In this document: positions 36,575 through 45,180 of the stretch, piece by piece
How the letters are laid out: the number at the start of each line of letters is the position of its first letter
Position numbering within the stretch: position 1 is the first letter of the stretch
Assembly (NCBI RefSeq): GCF_902497775.2
Contig: NZ_OZ024668.1
Span: forward strand, 2,813,826-2,877,825
DNA: 64,000 bases
DNA from: Pseudomonas fluorescens
GTDB taxonomy: Bacteria; Pseudomonadota; Gammaproteobacteria; Pseudomonadales; Pseudomonadaceae
Reading direction: 5' to 3'
The notes under the pieces: generated by a model
What the model was told of the DNA's origin: nothing
The model's input: the letters and a program-made list of their open reading frames with translations, nothing else
Databases searched by the model: none
Made by a program: the position numbers and the translations under genes

Positions 36575-36604
36575 CCTATTGTTTGTCGATCGACAAACAA
36601 TAGG
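36575..36604. promoter_or_regulatory. Perfect 30-bp palindrome, likely TetR operator
   Basis: The two 15-bp halves, CCTATTGTTTGTCGA and its exact complement TCGACAAACAATAGG, meet without a spacer. The site ends nine bases before the ATG of the TIM-barrel gene and 58 bp from the TetR start, so a bound repressor would block both promoters and the ribosome site. Confidence 0.85.
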
Positions 36605-36612
36605 AAGTCAGC

Positions 36613-37668
36613 ATGCGTACCCTCAAAGGCCCCAGCCTGCACCTGGCCCAGTTCAGCGCCGAGCAAGCACCGTTCAACAGCCTCCCAGAGATCGCCCGCT
36701 GGGCGGCCGGCCATGGTTTCAAGGCGTTGCAGGTGCCGGCCTGGGACCGGCGCCTGTTCGACCTGGAGCTGGCCGCCGAAAGCCAGACTTACTGCGATGA
36801 GCTGCGCGGCATGCTTGCCGAACACGGCCTGCAGGTCAGCGAGCTGAGCACCCACCTGCTCGGCCAACTGGTGGCGGTACACCCGGCCTACGACGCCCTG
36901 TGCGACAACTTCGCCCCGCCAGCGCTGCACGGCAAACCCAAGGCGCGCACGGCCTGGGCGCTGGAGCAGCTGCACCTGGCAATCAAGGCCTCGCAACGCC
37001 TGGGCCTGACCGACATGGGCACCTTCTCAGGCTCCCTGGCCTGGCCTTACCTGTTCCCCTTCCCGCAACGACCGGCGGGCTTGATCGAGACGGCCTTCGA
37101 GGAGCTGGCACGACGCTGGCGGCCCATCCTCGATGCCTGCGAGGAGCACGGCATCAACCTCTGCTACGAAATCCACCCCAGCGAAGACCTGCACGACGGC
37201 AGCAGCTTCGAACGCTTCCTCGACCTGGTCGATCAGCACCCGCGCTGCAACCTGCTGTTCGACCCCAGTCATTTCGTCCTGCAGCAACTGAACTACCTCG
37301 ACTACCTGGACATTTACCACACGCGCATCCGCATGTTTCACGTCAAGGATGCCGAGTTCAATCCCACCGGCCGCCAGGGGACCTACGGCGGGTACTGCGA
37401 CTGGAGCGAACGGGCTGGACGTTTCCGCTCGCTGGGCGACGGCCAGGTCGATTTCAAGGCGATCTTCTCCAAGCTCGCCCAATACGACTTCCCCGGCTGG
37501 GCCACGCTGGAATGGGAGTGCTGCCTCAAGGACCAGGAAGACGGCGCCCGCGAAGGTGCGGCGTTCATCGGTGAGCACATCATCCAGGTCACCACCCGCA
37601 CCTTCGACGACTTCGCCGGCGCACCGGTCGACCCGCAACAGATCCAGACCCTGCTGGGCCTGGCTTGA
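36613..37668 (+). CDS. Sugar-phosphate isomerase/epimerase-like TIM-barrel protein
   Basis: A 351-residue protein of the AP-endonuclease-2/xylose-isomerase-like TIM-barrel family. Likely metal ligands are seen in order: CYEIHPSEDLHDG (E/H), FDPSHFVLQQ (D, H), MFHVKDAEF (H, D) and ATLEWECC (E). Such proteins isomerise, epimerise or dehydrate sugars and inositols. AGGAAG precedes the ATG. The gene is followed 27 bp later by an alpha/beta hydrolase, and the pair is controlled by the facing TetR. Substrate is unknown. Confidence 0.82.
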   Translation: MRTLKGPSLHLAQFSAEQAPFNSLPEIARWAAGHGFKALQVPAWDRRLFDLELAAESQTYCDELRGMLAEHGLQVSELSTHLLGQLVAVHPAYDALCDNFAPPALHGKPKARTAWALEQLHLAIKASQRLGLTDMGTFSGSLAWPYLFPFPQRPAGLIETAFEELARRWRPILDACEEHGINLCYEIHPSEDLHDGSSFERFLDLVDQHPRCNLLFDPSHFVLQQLNYLDYLDIYHTRIRMFHVKDAEFNPTGRQGTYGGYCDWSERAGRFRSLGDGQVDFKAIFSKLAQYDFPGWATLEWECCLKDQEDGAREGAAFIGEHIIQVTTRTFDDFAGAPVDPQQIQTLLGLA

Positions 37669-37695
37669 ATGCCCTTTTCACATGGAGCGCAACAG

Positions 37696-38562
37696 ATGTC
37701 AGCAAGCCCCGAAGCCAACTTCGAACATCGCTATTTGATCCTGGAACCCGGCCGTCGCCTGCATTGCGTGCAACTGGGCAGCGGCCAGCCGGTGCTGCTG
37801 ATCCCCGGCTGGCCGCAGACCTGGTACGCCTGGCGGCACGTGATGAGCGCCCTGGCCCGCCAGGGTTACCAGGCCATCGCCGTCGACCTGCCGGGCACCG
37901 GCCTGTCCGACCCGGCCGCCGAAGGACATGACACCGGCAACATCGCCGCGCTGCTGCACCGGGCCATGGGCCAACTGGGCCATCAACGCTACCGGCTGGC
38001 CGGGCATGACGTGGGCATGTGGGTCGGCTATGCGCTGGCCAGCGACTACCCCGACGCGGTCAGCCAACTGGTGCTCAGCGAGGCGGTGATTCCGGGCCTG
38101 GCCGAGGCGCCACCGATCTTCGTCAGCACCGAGCAGAACATCTTCATCTGGCACTTTTTGTTCAATCAGTTGCAGGACTTGCCCGAGGCCTTGATCACCG
38201 GCCGCGAGGACCGCTACCTGACGTTCATGTTCGAGCGCTGGGCGCATCATGTTGACCGCGTAGCGGTCGACACCTACATCAAGGCCTACAGCAAGCCCGG
38301 AGGCCTCAGTGGCGGGCTGGCCTATTACCGCTCGATCAGCCAGACCATCGCCCAGAACCGCCAGCGCGCCGGCAAACGCCTGGGCATGCCGGTACTGGCC
38401 ATCGGCGCCGAGCATGCTACCGCCGAGGTGCCGCTGCAGACCCTGCAGGCCCATGCCGACAATCTGCGCGGCAGCGTCATCGCCGACTGCGGGCACTTCG
38501 TCATGGAAGAAGCGGACGAAGCGTTCAGCGCGCAAGTGCTGGCGTTCTTCGAAGCGAACTAG
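37696..38562 (+). CDS. Alpha/beta hydrolase (epoxide-hydrolase/haloalkane-dehalogenase-like)
   Basis: A 288-residue alpha/beta hydrolase. The segment LLIPGWPQTWYAWRHVM matches the HGxPxxxxxW oxyanion region, AGHDVGMWVGYALA is the nucleophile elbow with aspartate (as in epoxide hydrolases), and the C-terminal histidine is in DCGHFVMEEADE. The aspartate nucleophile argues against a simple esterase. ATG 37696 follows GGAG by eight bases. It probably forms an operon with the TIM-barrel gene, which suggests a small catabolic pair. Confidence 0.8.
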   Translation: MSASPEANFEHRYLILEPGRRLHCVQLGSGQPVLLIPGWPQTWYAWRHVMSALARQGYQAIAVDLPGTGLSDPAAEGHDTGNIAALLHRAMGQLGHQRYRLAGHDVGMWVGYALASDYPDAVSQLVLSEAVIPGLAEAPPIFVSTEQNIFIWHFLFNQLQDLPEALITGREDRYLTFMFERWAHHVDRVAVDTYIKAYSKPGGLSGGLAYYRSISQTIAQNRQRAGKRLGMPVLAIGAEHATAEVPLQTLQAHADNLRGSVIADCGHFVMEEADEAFSAQVLAFFEAN

Positions 38563-38654
38563 ACTTAAAAATTGCCCCCCGCAACACATTGGCCCGAGGT
38601 TGCCGGCCCGCCGGCAACCGCGTTGACGTAGGACTTCGCACAGGAGCACACGCA

Positions 38655-39701
38655 ATGGACGAAGCCAGGCTTAACGACTTCATGGGCAAGCTGGTGTCCG
38701 ACATGGGCGCCGCCGCCATGCTTGCCAACCTGATTCTTGGCGATGAGCTCGGTTTGTACCGGGCCATGGCCGACAGCCAATTCATCAGCCCCGAACAACT
38801 GGCCGACAAGACCGGCTGCAATACCCGCCTGCTGCGCGAATGGCTGAGCGCCCAGGCCGCTTCCGGTTACATGGAACACAGCGACGGGCGTTTTCGCCTG
38901 CCGGAAGAACAGGCCATGGCCCTGGCCATCGAAGACTCTCCGGTGTATGTGGCCGGTGGCGCTTCGGTGATCGCCGCGCTGTTTCATGACAAAGACAAAC
39001 TGGTTGCCGCCATGCGCGGCGATGGCGCCCTGGCCTGGGGCGATCATCACCCGTGCATGTTCAGTGGCACCGAGCGTTTCTTCCGCCCCGGTTACCGTGC
39101 CCATCTGGTGGCCGAATGGCTGCCGAGCCTGACCGGGGTGATCGACAAACTGCAGGCCGGGGCCAAGGTCGCCGATATTGGCTGCGGCCATGGCGCCTCG
39201 ACGGTGATCATGGCCCAGGCCTTCCCCGCCTCGCGCTTCAGTGGCTTTGACTACCATGGCCCGTCCATCACTATCGCCAGCGAACGGGCTGCCGAAGGCG
39301 GGGTGGCCGAGCGCACGCAGTTCGTCCAGGCCAGCGCCAAGAACTTCCCCGGCAACGACTACGACCTGATCTGCTATTTCGACTGCCTGCACGACATGGG
39401 CGACCCGGTCGGCGCCGCCCGGCATGCCTACGACACACTCAAACCCGACGGTACGGTGCTGTTGGTCGAGCCCTATGCCAACGACACCCTGGATGAAAAC
39501 AGCACGCCGGTCGGGCGACTGTTCTATGCCGCCTCGACCTTTATCTGCACGCCCAACTCGCTGTCCCAGGAAGTCGGCCTCGGGCTGGGTGCCCAGGCGG
39601 GGGAAGCGAGGCTGCGGGCAGTGTTTGAAGAGGCCGGGTTCAAGCGCTTTCGCCGGGCCACCGAAACACCGTTCAATTTGATTCTTGAAGCGCGCAAGTA
39701 G
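38655..39701 (+). CDS. SAM-dependent methyltransferase
   Basis: A 348-residue class I methyltransferase. A winged-helix-like N-terminal part (EQLADKTGCNTRLLREWLSAQAASGYMEH) precedes the SAM domain (KVADIGCGHGASTVIMAQAFP, FDCLHDMGDPVGAARHAYDTLKPDG). This is the layout of O-methyltransferase-like and ubiE-like enzymes with helix-turn-helix dimerisation domains. AGGAG stands eight bases before ATG 38655. It lies ~90 bp after the hydrolase gene and may or may not be in that operon. A REP follows. Confidence 0.82.
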   Translation: MDEARLNDFMGKLVSDMGAAAMLANLILGDELGLYRAMADSQFISPEQLADKTGCNTRLLREWLSAQAASGYMEHSDGRFRLPEEQAMALAIEDSPVYVAGGASVIAALFHDKDKLVAAMRGDGALAWGDHHPCMFSGTERFFRPGYRAHLVAEWLPSLTGVIDKLQAGAKVADIGCGHGASTVIMAQAFPASRFSGFDYHGPSITIASERAAEGGVAERTQFVQASAKNFPGNDYDLICYFDCLHDMGDPVGAARHAYDTLKPDGTVLLVEPYANDTLDENSTPVGRLFYAASTFICTPNSLSQEVGLGLGAQAGEARLRAVFEEAGFKRFRRATETPFNLILEARK

Positions 39702-39708
39702 TCCCCCT

Positions 39709-39774
39709 ATCGCGGGTCAAGCCCGCTCCTACAAGGTTATCTGAACCTCTGTGGGAGCAGGCTTGACCCGCGAT
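39709..39774. repeat. REP inverted repeat
   Basis: The arms atcgcgggtcaagcccgctcc and their near-exact complement (one mismatch) flank a ~20-base loop. It lies between the methyltransferase gene and the next operon. Confidence 0.75.
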
Positions 39775-39839
39775 GCTGTACATCCCCACCCGTCCCCCGA
39801 GCAGAGAAATTTGCAGGAAGCACTTGCACGCCAAATATT

Positions 39840-39851
39840 ATGGTATACCAT
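39840..39851. promoter_or_regulatory. GTATAC-type operator ATGGTATACCAT
   Basis: A perfect 12-bp palindrome 39 bp before the first gene of the operon. The GT-AT-AC core fits GntR-family sites and recurs at 45139, 50599, 56521 and 62012. Confidence 0.7.
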
Positions 39852-39890
39852 CAGACAACAAGACCAACCCATCCTGCACGGGAGCAGCCC

Positions 39891-40481
39891 ATGAGTTTCG
39901 AAATCCGCAAGATCGTCACCTACAGCGAACAAACCCTGATTGAAGGCGGCAAGGCCACGGACAAGCCAGTGACCATGGTCGGCCTGGCTGTGGTGCTCAA
40001 GAACCCATGGCTGGGTCGTGGTTTTGTCGAGGACTTGAAGCCCGAAATCCGCGCCAACTGCTCGGACCTGGGTGCGCAAATGGTCGAGCGCCTGTGCGCG
40101 GCCATCGGTGGTGCCGAGAAGATCGAGGCTTATGGCAAGGCTGCGGTGGTCGGTGCCGATGGCGAGATCGAACACGCCTCGGCGGTGATCCATACCTTGC
40201 GTTTTGGCAACCACTACCGCGAGGCGGTCCAGGCCAAGAGCTACCTGAGCTTCACCAACAAGCGCGGCGGCCCGGGGACCTCGATCCAGATCCCGATGAT
40301 GCACAAGGACGACGAAGGCCTGCGCTCGCACTACATCACCCTGGAAATGCAGATCGAAGACGCCCCGCGTGCCGACGAGATCGTCGTGGTGCTCGGCTGC
40401 GCCGACGGTGGCCGCCTGCACCCGCGCATCGGCAACCGCTACATCGACCTGGAAGAGCTGGCCGCTGAAAAAGCGCAATAA
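39891..40481 (+). CDS. Amino acid synthesis family protein (DUF1185)
   Basis: A 196-residue protein of the DUF1185/'AA_synth' family (EIRKIVTYSEQTLIEGG, KNPWLGRGFVEDL, GKAAVVGADGEIEHASAVIHTLRFGNHYREAV). Members are thought to bind small molecules and usually occur in catabolic operons; the enzymatic role is not established. ATG 39891 has GGGAG six bases upstream. It heads a six-gene operon ending in a GntR gene and is preceded by a GTATAC palindrome, the probable repressor site. Confidence 0.83.
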   Translation: MSFEIRKIVTYSEQTLIEGGKATDKPVTMVGLAVVLKNPWLGRGFVEDLKPEIRANCSDLGAQMVERLCAAIGGAEKIEAYGKAAVVGADGEIEHASAVIHTLRFGNHYREAVQAKSYLSFTNKRGGPGTSIQIPMMHKDDEGLRSHYITLEMQIEDAPRADEIVVVLGCADGGRLHPRIGNRYIDLEELAAEKAQ

Positions 40482-40507
40482 CAATAATTACGCCCTAGGA
40501 GCGACCG

Positions 40508-41341
40508 ATGATTCAGCCTGCTGCTGAACGCACCCCGGCCGGCACCAGTTACCTGGCGACCGGCCAAGGCCACCCCGTGGTGTTGATCCACGGGGTGGGC
40601 CTGAACAAAGAAATGTGGGGCGGGCAGATCGTTGGCTTGGCCTGCGACTACCAGGTGATTGCCTACGACATGCTCGGCCACGGCCAGAGCCCGCGTCCGG
40701 CCGCCGGCACCGGCCTGCCCGGCTATGCCGCGCAACTGACCGAGCTGCTCGAGCACCTGCAAGTGCCGCAGGCAACCATCATCGGCTTCTCCATGGGCGG
40801 CCTGGTGGCGCGCGCCTTCGCCCTGCACTACCCACAGCGCCTGGCTGCGCTGGTGGTACTCAACAGCGTGTTCAACCGCAGCGCCGAACAGCGCGCCGGG
40901 GTGATAGCGCGTACCGCCCAGGCTGCCGAGCACGGCCCCGACGCCAACGCCGAAGCGGCCCTGGCACGCTGGTTCAGCCGCGAGTACCAGGCGGCGAATC
41001 CAGCGCAGATCGCGGCCATTCGCCAGACCCTGGCCAGCAACGATCCGCAGGGCTACCTGACCACCTATGAACTGTTCGCCACCCAGGACATGTACCGCGC
41101 CGATGACCTGGCCAGTATCCAGGTGCCGACCCTGATCGCCACCGGTGAATGGGACCTGGGCTCGACCCCGGCCATGACCGAGCAACTGGCCCAGCGCATT
41201 CCCGGCGCCCAGAGCGTGGTGCTGGCCGAGCAACGGCATATGATGCCGGTAGAGTCGCCGCGCCTGGTCAACCAGATGCTCCTGGACTTTCTCGGGCACG
41301 CCCGAACCCTCTGCGATTCAGCCAAGGGGATCGTTGCATGA
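40508..41341 (+). CDS. Alpha/beta hydrolase
   Basis: A 277-residue alpha/beta hydrolase with VLIHGVGLNKEMWGGQI (oxyanion region), GFSMGGLVARAFAL (nucleophile serine), ATGEWDLGSTPAMT (acid) and AEQRHMMPVESP (histidine). This is the 3-oxoadipate enol-lactonase/amidohydrolase-like branch. In this operon it may hydrolyse an amide or lactone before the aldehyde dehydrogenase step. Its stop overlaps the next start (ATGA). Confidence 0.82.
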   Translation: MIQPAAERTPAGTSYLATGQGHPVVLIHGVGLNKEMWGGQIVGLACDYQVIAYDMLGHGQSPRPAAGTGLPGYAAQLTELLEHLQVPQATIIGFSMGGLVARAFALHYPQRLAALVVLNSVFNRSAEQRAGVIARTAQAAEHGPDANAEAALARWFSREYQAANPAQIAAIRQTLASNDPQGYLTTYELFATQDMYRADDLASIQVPTLIATGEWDLGSTPAMTEQLAQRIPGAQSVVLAEQRHMMPVESPRLVNQMLLDFLGHARTLCDSAKGIVA

Positions 41342-42819
41342 CACTCGTATCCTTCCAGATGTGCATCGACGGCCAGTGGCTCGATGCCGTCAGCGGCAAG
41401 ACCTTCGACAGCCTCGACCCGTCCACCGCGCAAGCCTGGGCGCAACTGCCCGATGCCGATCAAGCGGATGTCGAACGGGCGGTACAGGCCGCGCAAACAG
41501 CCTTTGACAACCCGGTCTGGCGCGGTCTCAGCGCCACTGCCCGGGGCAAGCTGCTGCGCCGCCTCGGCGACCTGATCAGCGCCAACAAAGAGCACCTGGC
41601 CCAACTGGAAAGCCGCGACAACGGCAAGCTGATCCGCGAGACCCGCGGCCAGGTCGGCTACCTGCCGGAGTTTTTCCACTACACCGCAGGCCTTGCCGAC
41701 AAGCTCGAAGGCGGCACGCTGCCGCTGGACAAGCCCGACCTGTTTGCCTACACCGTGCACGAGCCAATCGGCGTGGTGGCGGCGATCATTCCCTGGAACA
41801 GCCCGCTGTACCTCACCGCGATCAAGCTGGCGCCAGCGCTGGCGGCCGGCAACACCATCGTCATCAAACCCTCCGAGCACGCCTCGGCGACCATCCTGGA
41901 GCTTGCGCGGCTGGCCCTTGAAGCCGGCTTCCCCCCAGGGGTGGTCAACGTCGTCACCGGTTATGGCCCAAGCACCGGCGCCGCGCTGACCCGCCACCCG
42001 CTGGTGCGCAAGATCGCCTTCACCGGCGGCGCCGCCACCGCCCGCCACGTAGTGCGCAGCAGCGCCGAGAATTTCGCCAAGCTGTCGCTGGAGCTGGGCG
42101 GCAAATCGCCGAACATCATCTTCGCCGACGCCGACCTGGACAGCGCCATCAATGGCGCGGTGGCCGGCATCTACGCCGCCTCCGGGCAGAGCTGCGTGGC
42201 AGGTTCGCGCCTGCTGGTGCAGGAGGAGATTTTCGATGAGTTCGTCGAGCGCCTGATCGAGCGGGCCAAACGCATCAAGATCGGCAACCCGCAGGATGAA
42301 AGCAGCGAAATGGGCCCGATGGCCACCGCCCAGCAACTGGCGGTGGTCGAAAGCCTGGTGGCCGCGGCCAAGGCCGAAGGCGCCAAACTGCGCCTGGGCG
42401 GCCAGCGCGCCGAGGTCGAAGGCAATGGCTGGTACTACCAGCCGACCCTGTTCGAATGCGACAGCCATTCGCTGAAGATCATGCAGGAAGAAGTCTTTGG
42501 CCCGGTGGCGGCAGTCATCCGCTTCAAGACCGAGGCCCAGGCGCTGGCCATGGCCAATGACTCGCAGTTTGGCCTGGCCGCCGGTATCTGGACCCGCGAC
42601 CTGGGCCGTGCCCATCGCCTGGCCCGGGACGTGCGCTCGGGGATCATCTGGGTCAACACCTACCGCGCGGTGTCGGCCATGGCGCCGATCGGCGGCTTCA
42701 AGAACAGCGGCTACGGCCGTGAAAGCGGCATCGATTCGGTGCTGGCGTATACCGAGCTGAAAACGGTGTGGATCAACCTCTCCACCGCGCCCATGCCCGA
42801 CCCCTTTGTCATGCGTTAG
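41338..42819 (+). CDS. NAD(P)-dependent aldehyde dehydrogenase
   Basis: A 493-residue ALDH. The conserved IIPWNSPLYLTAIKLAPALAAGN, general-base LELGGKSPN and catalytic cysteine in ASGQSCVAGSRLL are all present, and EEVFGPVAAVIRF lies near the C-terminus. The start ATG 41338 overlaps the hydrolase stop by four bases, with AAGGGGA upstream; the much longer open frame is not used. It should oxidise a semialdehyde produced in this pathway, but the compound is unknown. Confidence 0.86.
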   Translation: MTLVSFQMCIDGQWLDAVSGKTFDSLDPSTAQAWAQLPDADQADVERAVQAAQTAFDNPVWRGLSATARGKLLRRLGDLISANKEHLAQLESRDNGKLIRETRGQVGYLPEFFHYTAGLADKLEGGTLPLDKPDLFAYTVHEPIGVVAAIIPWNSPLYLTAIKLAPALAAGNTIVIKPSEHASATILELARLALEAGFPPGVVNVVTGYGPSTGAALTRHPLVRKIAFTGGAATARHVVRSSAENFAKLSLELGGKSPNIIFADADLDSAINGAVAGIYAASGQSCVAGSRLLVQEEIFDEFVERLIERAKRIKIGNPQDESSEMGPMATAQQLAVVESLVAAAKAEGAKLRLGGQRAEVEGNGWYYQPTLFECDSHSLKIMQEEVFGPVAAVIRFKTEAQALAMANDSQFGLAAGIWTRDLGRAHRLARDVRSGIIWVNTYRAVSAMAPIGGFKNSGYGRESGIDSVLAYTELKTVWINLSTAPMPDPFVMR

Positions 42820-42831
42820 GAGCGCCAGTCC

Positions 42832-43317
42832 ATGATCGAACCCGGCATTTACAAAGACGTGATGGGCTCCTTCCCGTCCGGCGTCACGGTGGTCACCACC
42901 CTGGACGCCGACGGCGCCATCGTCGGCATCACCGCCAGTGCCTTCAGTGCACTGTCGATCGACCCGGCGCTGGTGCTGTTCTGTCCCAATTACGCCTCCG
43001 ACACCTACCCGATCCTGCGCGACAGCAAGCAGTTCGCCATTCACCTGCTGGCCGCCGGGCAAACCGCCGAAGCCTATGCCTTTGCCGGCAAGGGCAAAGA
43101 CAAGGCCAAGGGTATCGACTGGCACCTGAGCGAGCTGGGCAACCCGCTGCTGCGCAACGCTACGGCGATCATCGAGTGCGAGTTGTGGCGCGAGTACGAC
43201 GGTGGCGACCACGCCATCATCGTTGGCGCGGTCAAGCACCTGATCCTGCCCGAGCAACCGGCAACACCGATGATCTACCACAAAGGCAAGCTCGGCGCCC
43301 TGCCGCCGCTGGCCTGA
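42832..43317 (+). CDS. Flavin reductase (HpaC/NtaB-like)
   Basis: A 161-residue FMN-binding flavin reductase of the DIM6/NTAB family (MGSFPSGVTVVTT, GITASAFSALSIDPALVLFCPN, IIVGAVKHLILPE). Such enzymes supply reduced flavin to a two-component monooxygenase. No oxygenase gene lies in this operon, which is unusual; it may be encoded elsewhere. AGGAGCG precedes ATG 42832, 12 bp after the ALDH stop. Confidence 0.85.
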   Translation: MIEPGIYKDVMGSFPSGVTVVTTLDADGAIVGITASAFSALSIDPALVLFCPNYASDTYPILRDSKQFAIHLLAAGQTAEAYAFAGKGKDKAKGIDWHLSELGNPLLRNATAIIECELWREYDGGDHAIIVGAVKHLILPEQPATPMIYHKGKLGALPPLA

Positions 43318-43335
43318 TTGATTCGGAGCGCAGCG

Positions 43336-43725
43336 ATGAACAACGAGAAGTACGAAAAAGGCCTGCAGATCCGCACCCAGGTGCTGGGCCAGGACTACGT
43401 CAACCAATCGATCAAGAACGCCGACGACTTCAACAGGCCCTTGCAGGAGCTGGTCACCGAGTACTGCTGGGGGCATGTCTGGGGCCGCGACGGCTTGTCG
43501 CTCAAGGAACGCAGCATGATCAACCTGGCGATGATTTCCGCGCTCAATCGCCCTCACGAACTCAAGCTGCATATACGTGGCGCCTTGCGTAACGGTCTGA
43601 GTCGTGAGCAAATACGCGAAATCCTGCTTCAAGTCGGTATCTATTGCGGTGTGCCCGCAGCCGTGGACAGTTTCCGGCTGGCCCGCGAAGCCTTCGCCGA
43701 GGCCGACTCGGAGCCCACCCGATAA
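43336..43725 (+). CDS. Carboxymuconolactone decarboxylase family protein
   Basis: A 129-residue protein of the PcaC/AhpD-like family (VTEYCWGHVWGRDGLSLKERSMINLAMISALNRPHELKLHIRGALRNG, EILLQVGIYCGVPAAVDSF). The residues align with gamma-carboxymuconolactone decarboxylase, and no CxxC of AhpD is present. ATG 43336 follows CGGAG. It may decarboxylate or isomerise a lactone intermediate, but the pathway is not one of the known protocatechuate clusters. Confidence 0.82.
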   Translation: MNNEKYEKGLQIRTQVLGQDYVNQSIKNADDFNRPLQELVTEYCWGHVWGRDGLSLKERSMINLAMISALNRPHELKLHIRGALRNGLSREQIREILLQVGIYCGVPAAVDSFRLAREAFAEADSEPTR

Positions 43726-43766
43726 CGACGGGCTGTTCACCTGCAACAGCCCTCAGCAGAGCACCG

Positions 43767-44522
43767 ATGATGAAACGCCAGCCTCTCGACGACAGCTTCA
43801 AGGTCAACCGCAACCCCGTCACCCTGCGTGAAATCGTCCTCGACAAACTGCGCGGGGCGATCATGAGCTTCCAGCTGCTGCCGGGCGATCGCCTGGTCGA
43901 GCGCGACCTCTGCGACCGCCTCGGCGTCAGCCGTACCTCGGTACGCGAAGCCCTGCGCCACCTGGAGTCCGAAGGCCTGGTGGAGTTCGCCGATGCCAAG
44001 GGCCCGCGCGTCGCGATCATCACCCTCGAAGACGCCCGCGACATCTACGAGCTGCGTTGCGTGCTCGAAGGCCTGATCGTCCAGCTGTTCACCTTGAACG
44101 CCAAGGCCAAGGATATCCGCGCCCTGGAAAAAGCTCTGGAAGTGAACCGCAAATCCCTCGAAGAAGGCGAACTGCAACAGGTGATCGATTCGGTGCAGGG
44201 CTTCTACGACGTGCTGCTCGAAGGCTCGGGCAACCACGTGGCCGCGACCCAGCTGCGCCAGTTGCAGGCGCGCATCAGCTACCTTCGCGCGACCTCGGTG
44301 TCCCAGGAAAACCGCCGCGGCGCCAGCAACCAGGAAATGGAAAAGATCGTCGCGGCGATCAAGACCGGTGACCCGCTGGCCGCTCACCAGGCCTCGGTCG
44401 ATCACGTACGCGCCGCCGCCAAAGTGGCGCTGGACTACCTGCGCCTGAAACAGAACGACAACAGCAAGGTGCGCGACATCGCCGCGCCCATTGCCCTCAA
44501 AGAACCCCGCATAGGCCGCTGA
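43767..44522 (+). CDS. GntR-family regulator, FadR/FCD type
   Basis: A 251-residue GntR regulator. The winged helix is at ~20-85 (REIVLDKLRGAIMSFQLLPGDRLVERDLCDRLGVSRTSVREALRHLESEGLVEF) and the FCD ligand domain follows (DIYELRCVLEGLIVQLF). It closes the 39.9-44.5 kb operon and is separated from the NUDIX gene by two bases. It may bind the GTATAC palindrome at 39840. Two adjacent ATGs are available; the first is listed. Confidence 0.85.
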   Translation: MMKRQPLDDSFKVNRNPVTLREIVLDKLRGAIMSFQLLPGDRLVERDLCDRLGVSRTSVREALRHLESEGLVEFADAKGPRVAIITLEDARDIYELRCVLEGLIVQLFTLNAKAKDIRALEKALEVNRKSLEEGELQQVIDSVQGFYDVLLEGSGNHVAATQLRQLQARISYLRATSVSQENRRGASNQEMEKIVAAIKTGDPLAAHQASVDHVRAAAKVALDYLRLKQNDNSKVRDIAAPIALKEPRIGR

Positions 44523-44524
44523 CC

Positions 44525-45088
44525 ATGCCCGCCGTCCCGCGTTACTGCCCGCATTGCACTGCCGAGCTGCACCAGGGACGGCCCAGCGGCGACACCCACG
44601 AGCGCTTGCTGTGCAGCGCCTGTGGCTATGTTCACTACGTGAACCCGAAGATCATCGCCGGCTGCATCATCGAGCAGGACGGCAAGTACCTGCTGTGCCA
44701 GCGGGCGATCCCGCCGCGCCCGGGCACCTGGACGTTGCCGGCAGGCTTCATGGAAAGCGGCGAGACCACTGAACAGGCGGCGCTGCGTGAGGTCTGGGAA
44801 GAAAGCGGTGTGCGCGGCGAGATCATCTCGCCCTACTCGATCTTCAGCGTGCCGACCATCAGCGAGGTGTACATCATCTTTCGCGCCATCGCCCTGGAGA
44901 TTACCGGCCAGTATGGGCCCGAGACCCTCGACTATCGCTTCTTCGCCCCCGAAGACATCCCCTGGGACGAGATCTACTACCCGGCGATCCGGCAGATTCT
45001 CGAGCGTTACATCGAAGAGCGCCAGGCCGGGGTGTACGGGATCTACATGGGCAACGATGACACCGGCAAGGTGCACTTCATCCGTTAA
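44525..45088 (+). CDS. NUDIX hydrolase with N-terminal zinc ribbon
   Basis: A 187-residue NUDIX protein. An N-terminal zinc ribbon (CPHC...CSAC spacing) precedes the Nudix box GFMESGETTEQAALREVWEESGV. This arrangement is shared with NudC-like and ADP-ribose/NADH pyrophosphatases, but the length matches a separate short family. It is located two bases after the GntR stop and is almost certainly co-transcribed with it. Substrate unknown; a link to cofactor repair or nucleotide signalling is possible. Confidence 0.83.
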   Translation: MPAVPRYCPHCTAELHQGRPSGDTHERLLCSACGYVHYVNPKIIAGCIIEQDGKYLLCQRAIPPRPGTWTLPAGFMESGETTEQAALREVWEESGVRGEIISPYSIFSVPTISEVYIIFRAIALEITGQYGPETLDYRFFAPEDIPWDEIYYPAIRQILERYIEERQAGVYGIYMGNDDTGKVHFIR

Positions 45089-45138
45089 CCCGCCCCCAGC
45101 GCTGTGCGTCGGGCATGTCTGGCGCCATGCCCGGATAG

Positions 45139-45153
45139 TTTCGTATACCATAT
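45139..45153. promoter_or_regulatory. GTATAC-type operator before the second GntR gene
   Basis: TTTCGTATACCATAT lies 28 bp before the GTG start at 45181. One half resembles the 39840 site and the other half the 50599 and 56521 sites. It suggests autoregulation. Confidence 0.65.
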
Positions 45154-45180
45154 CCAGAAATAACTTCGGACGACGCCACC

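Noticed and set aside
41065..43746. 893-codon open frame on the minus strand
   Set aside because: It is antisense to the aldehyde dehydrogenase, flavin reductase and CMD-like genes, all of which have clear families and ribosome sites. High GC makes long antisense frames common here.
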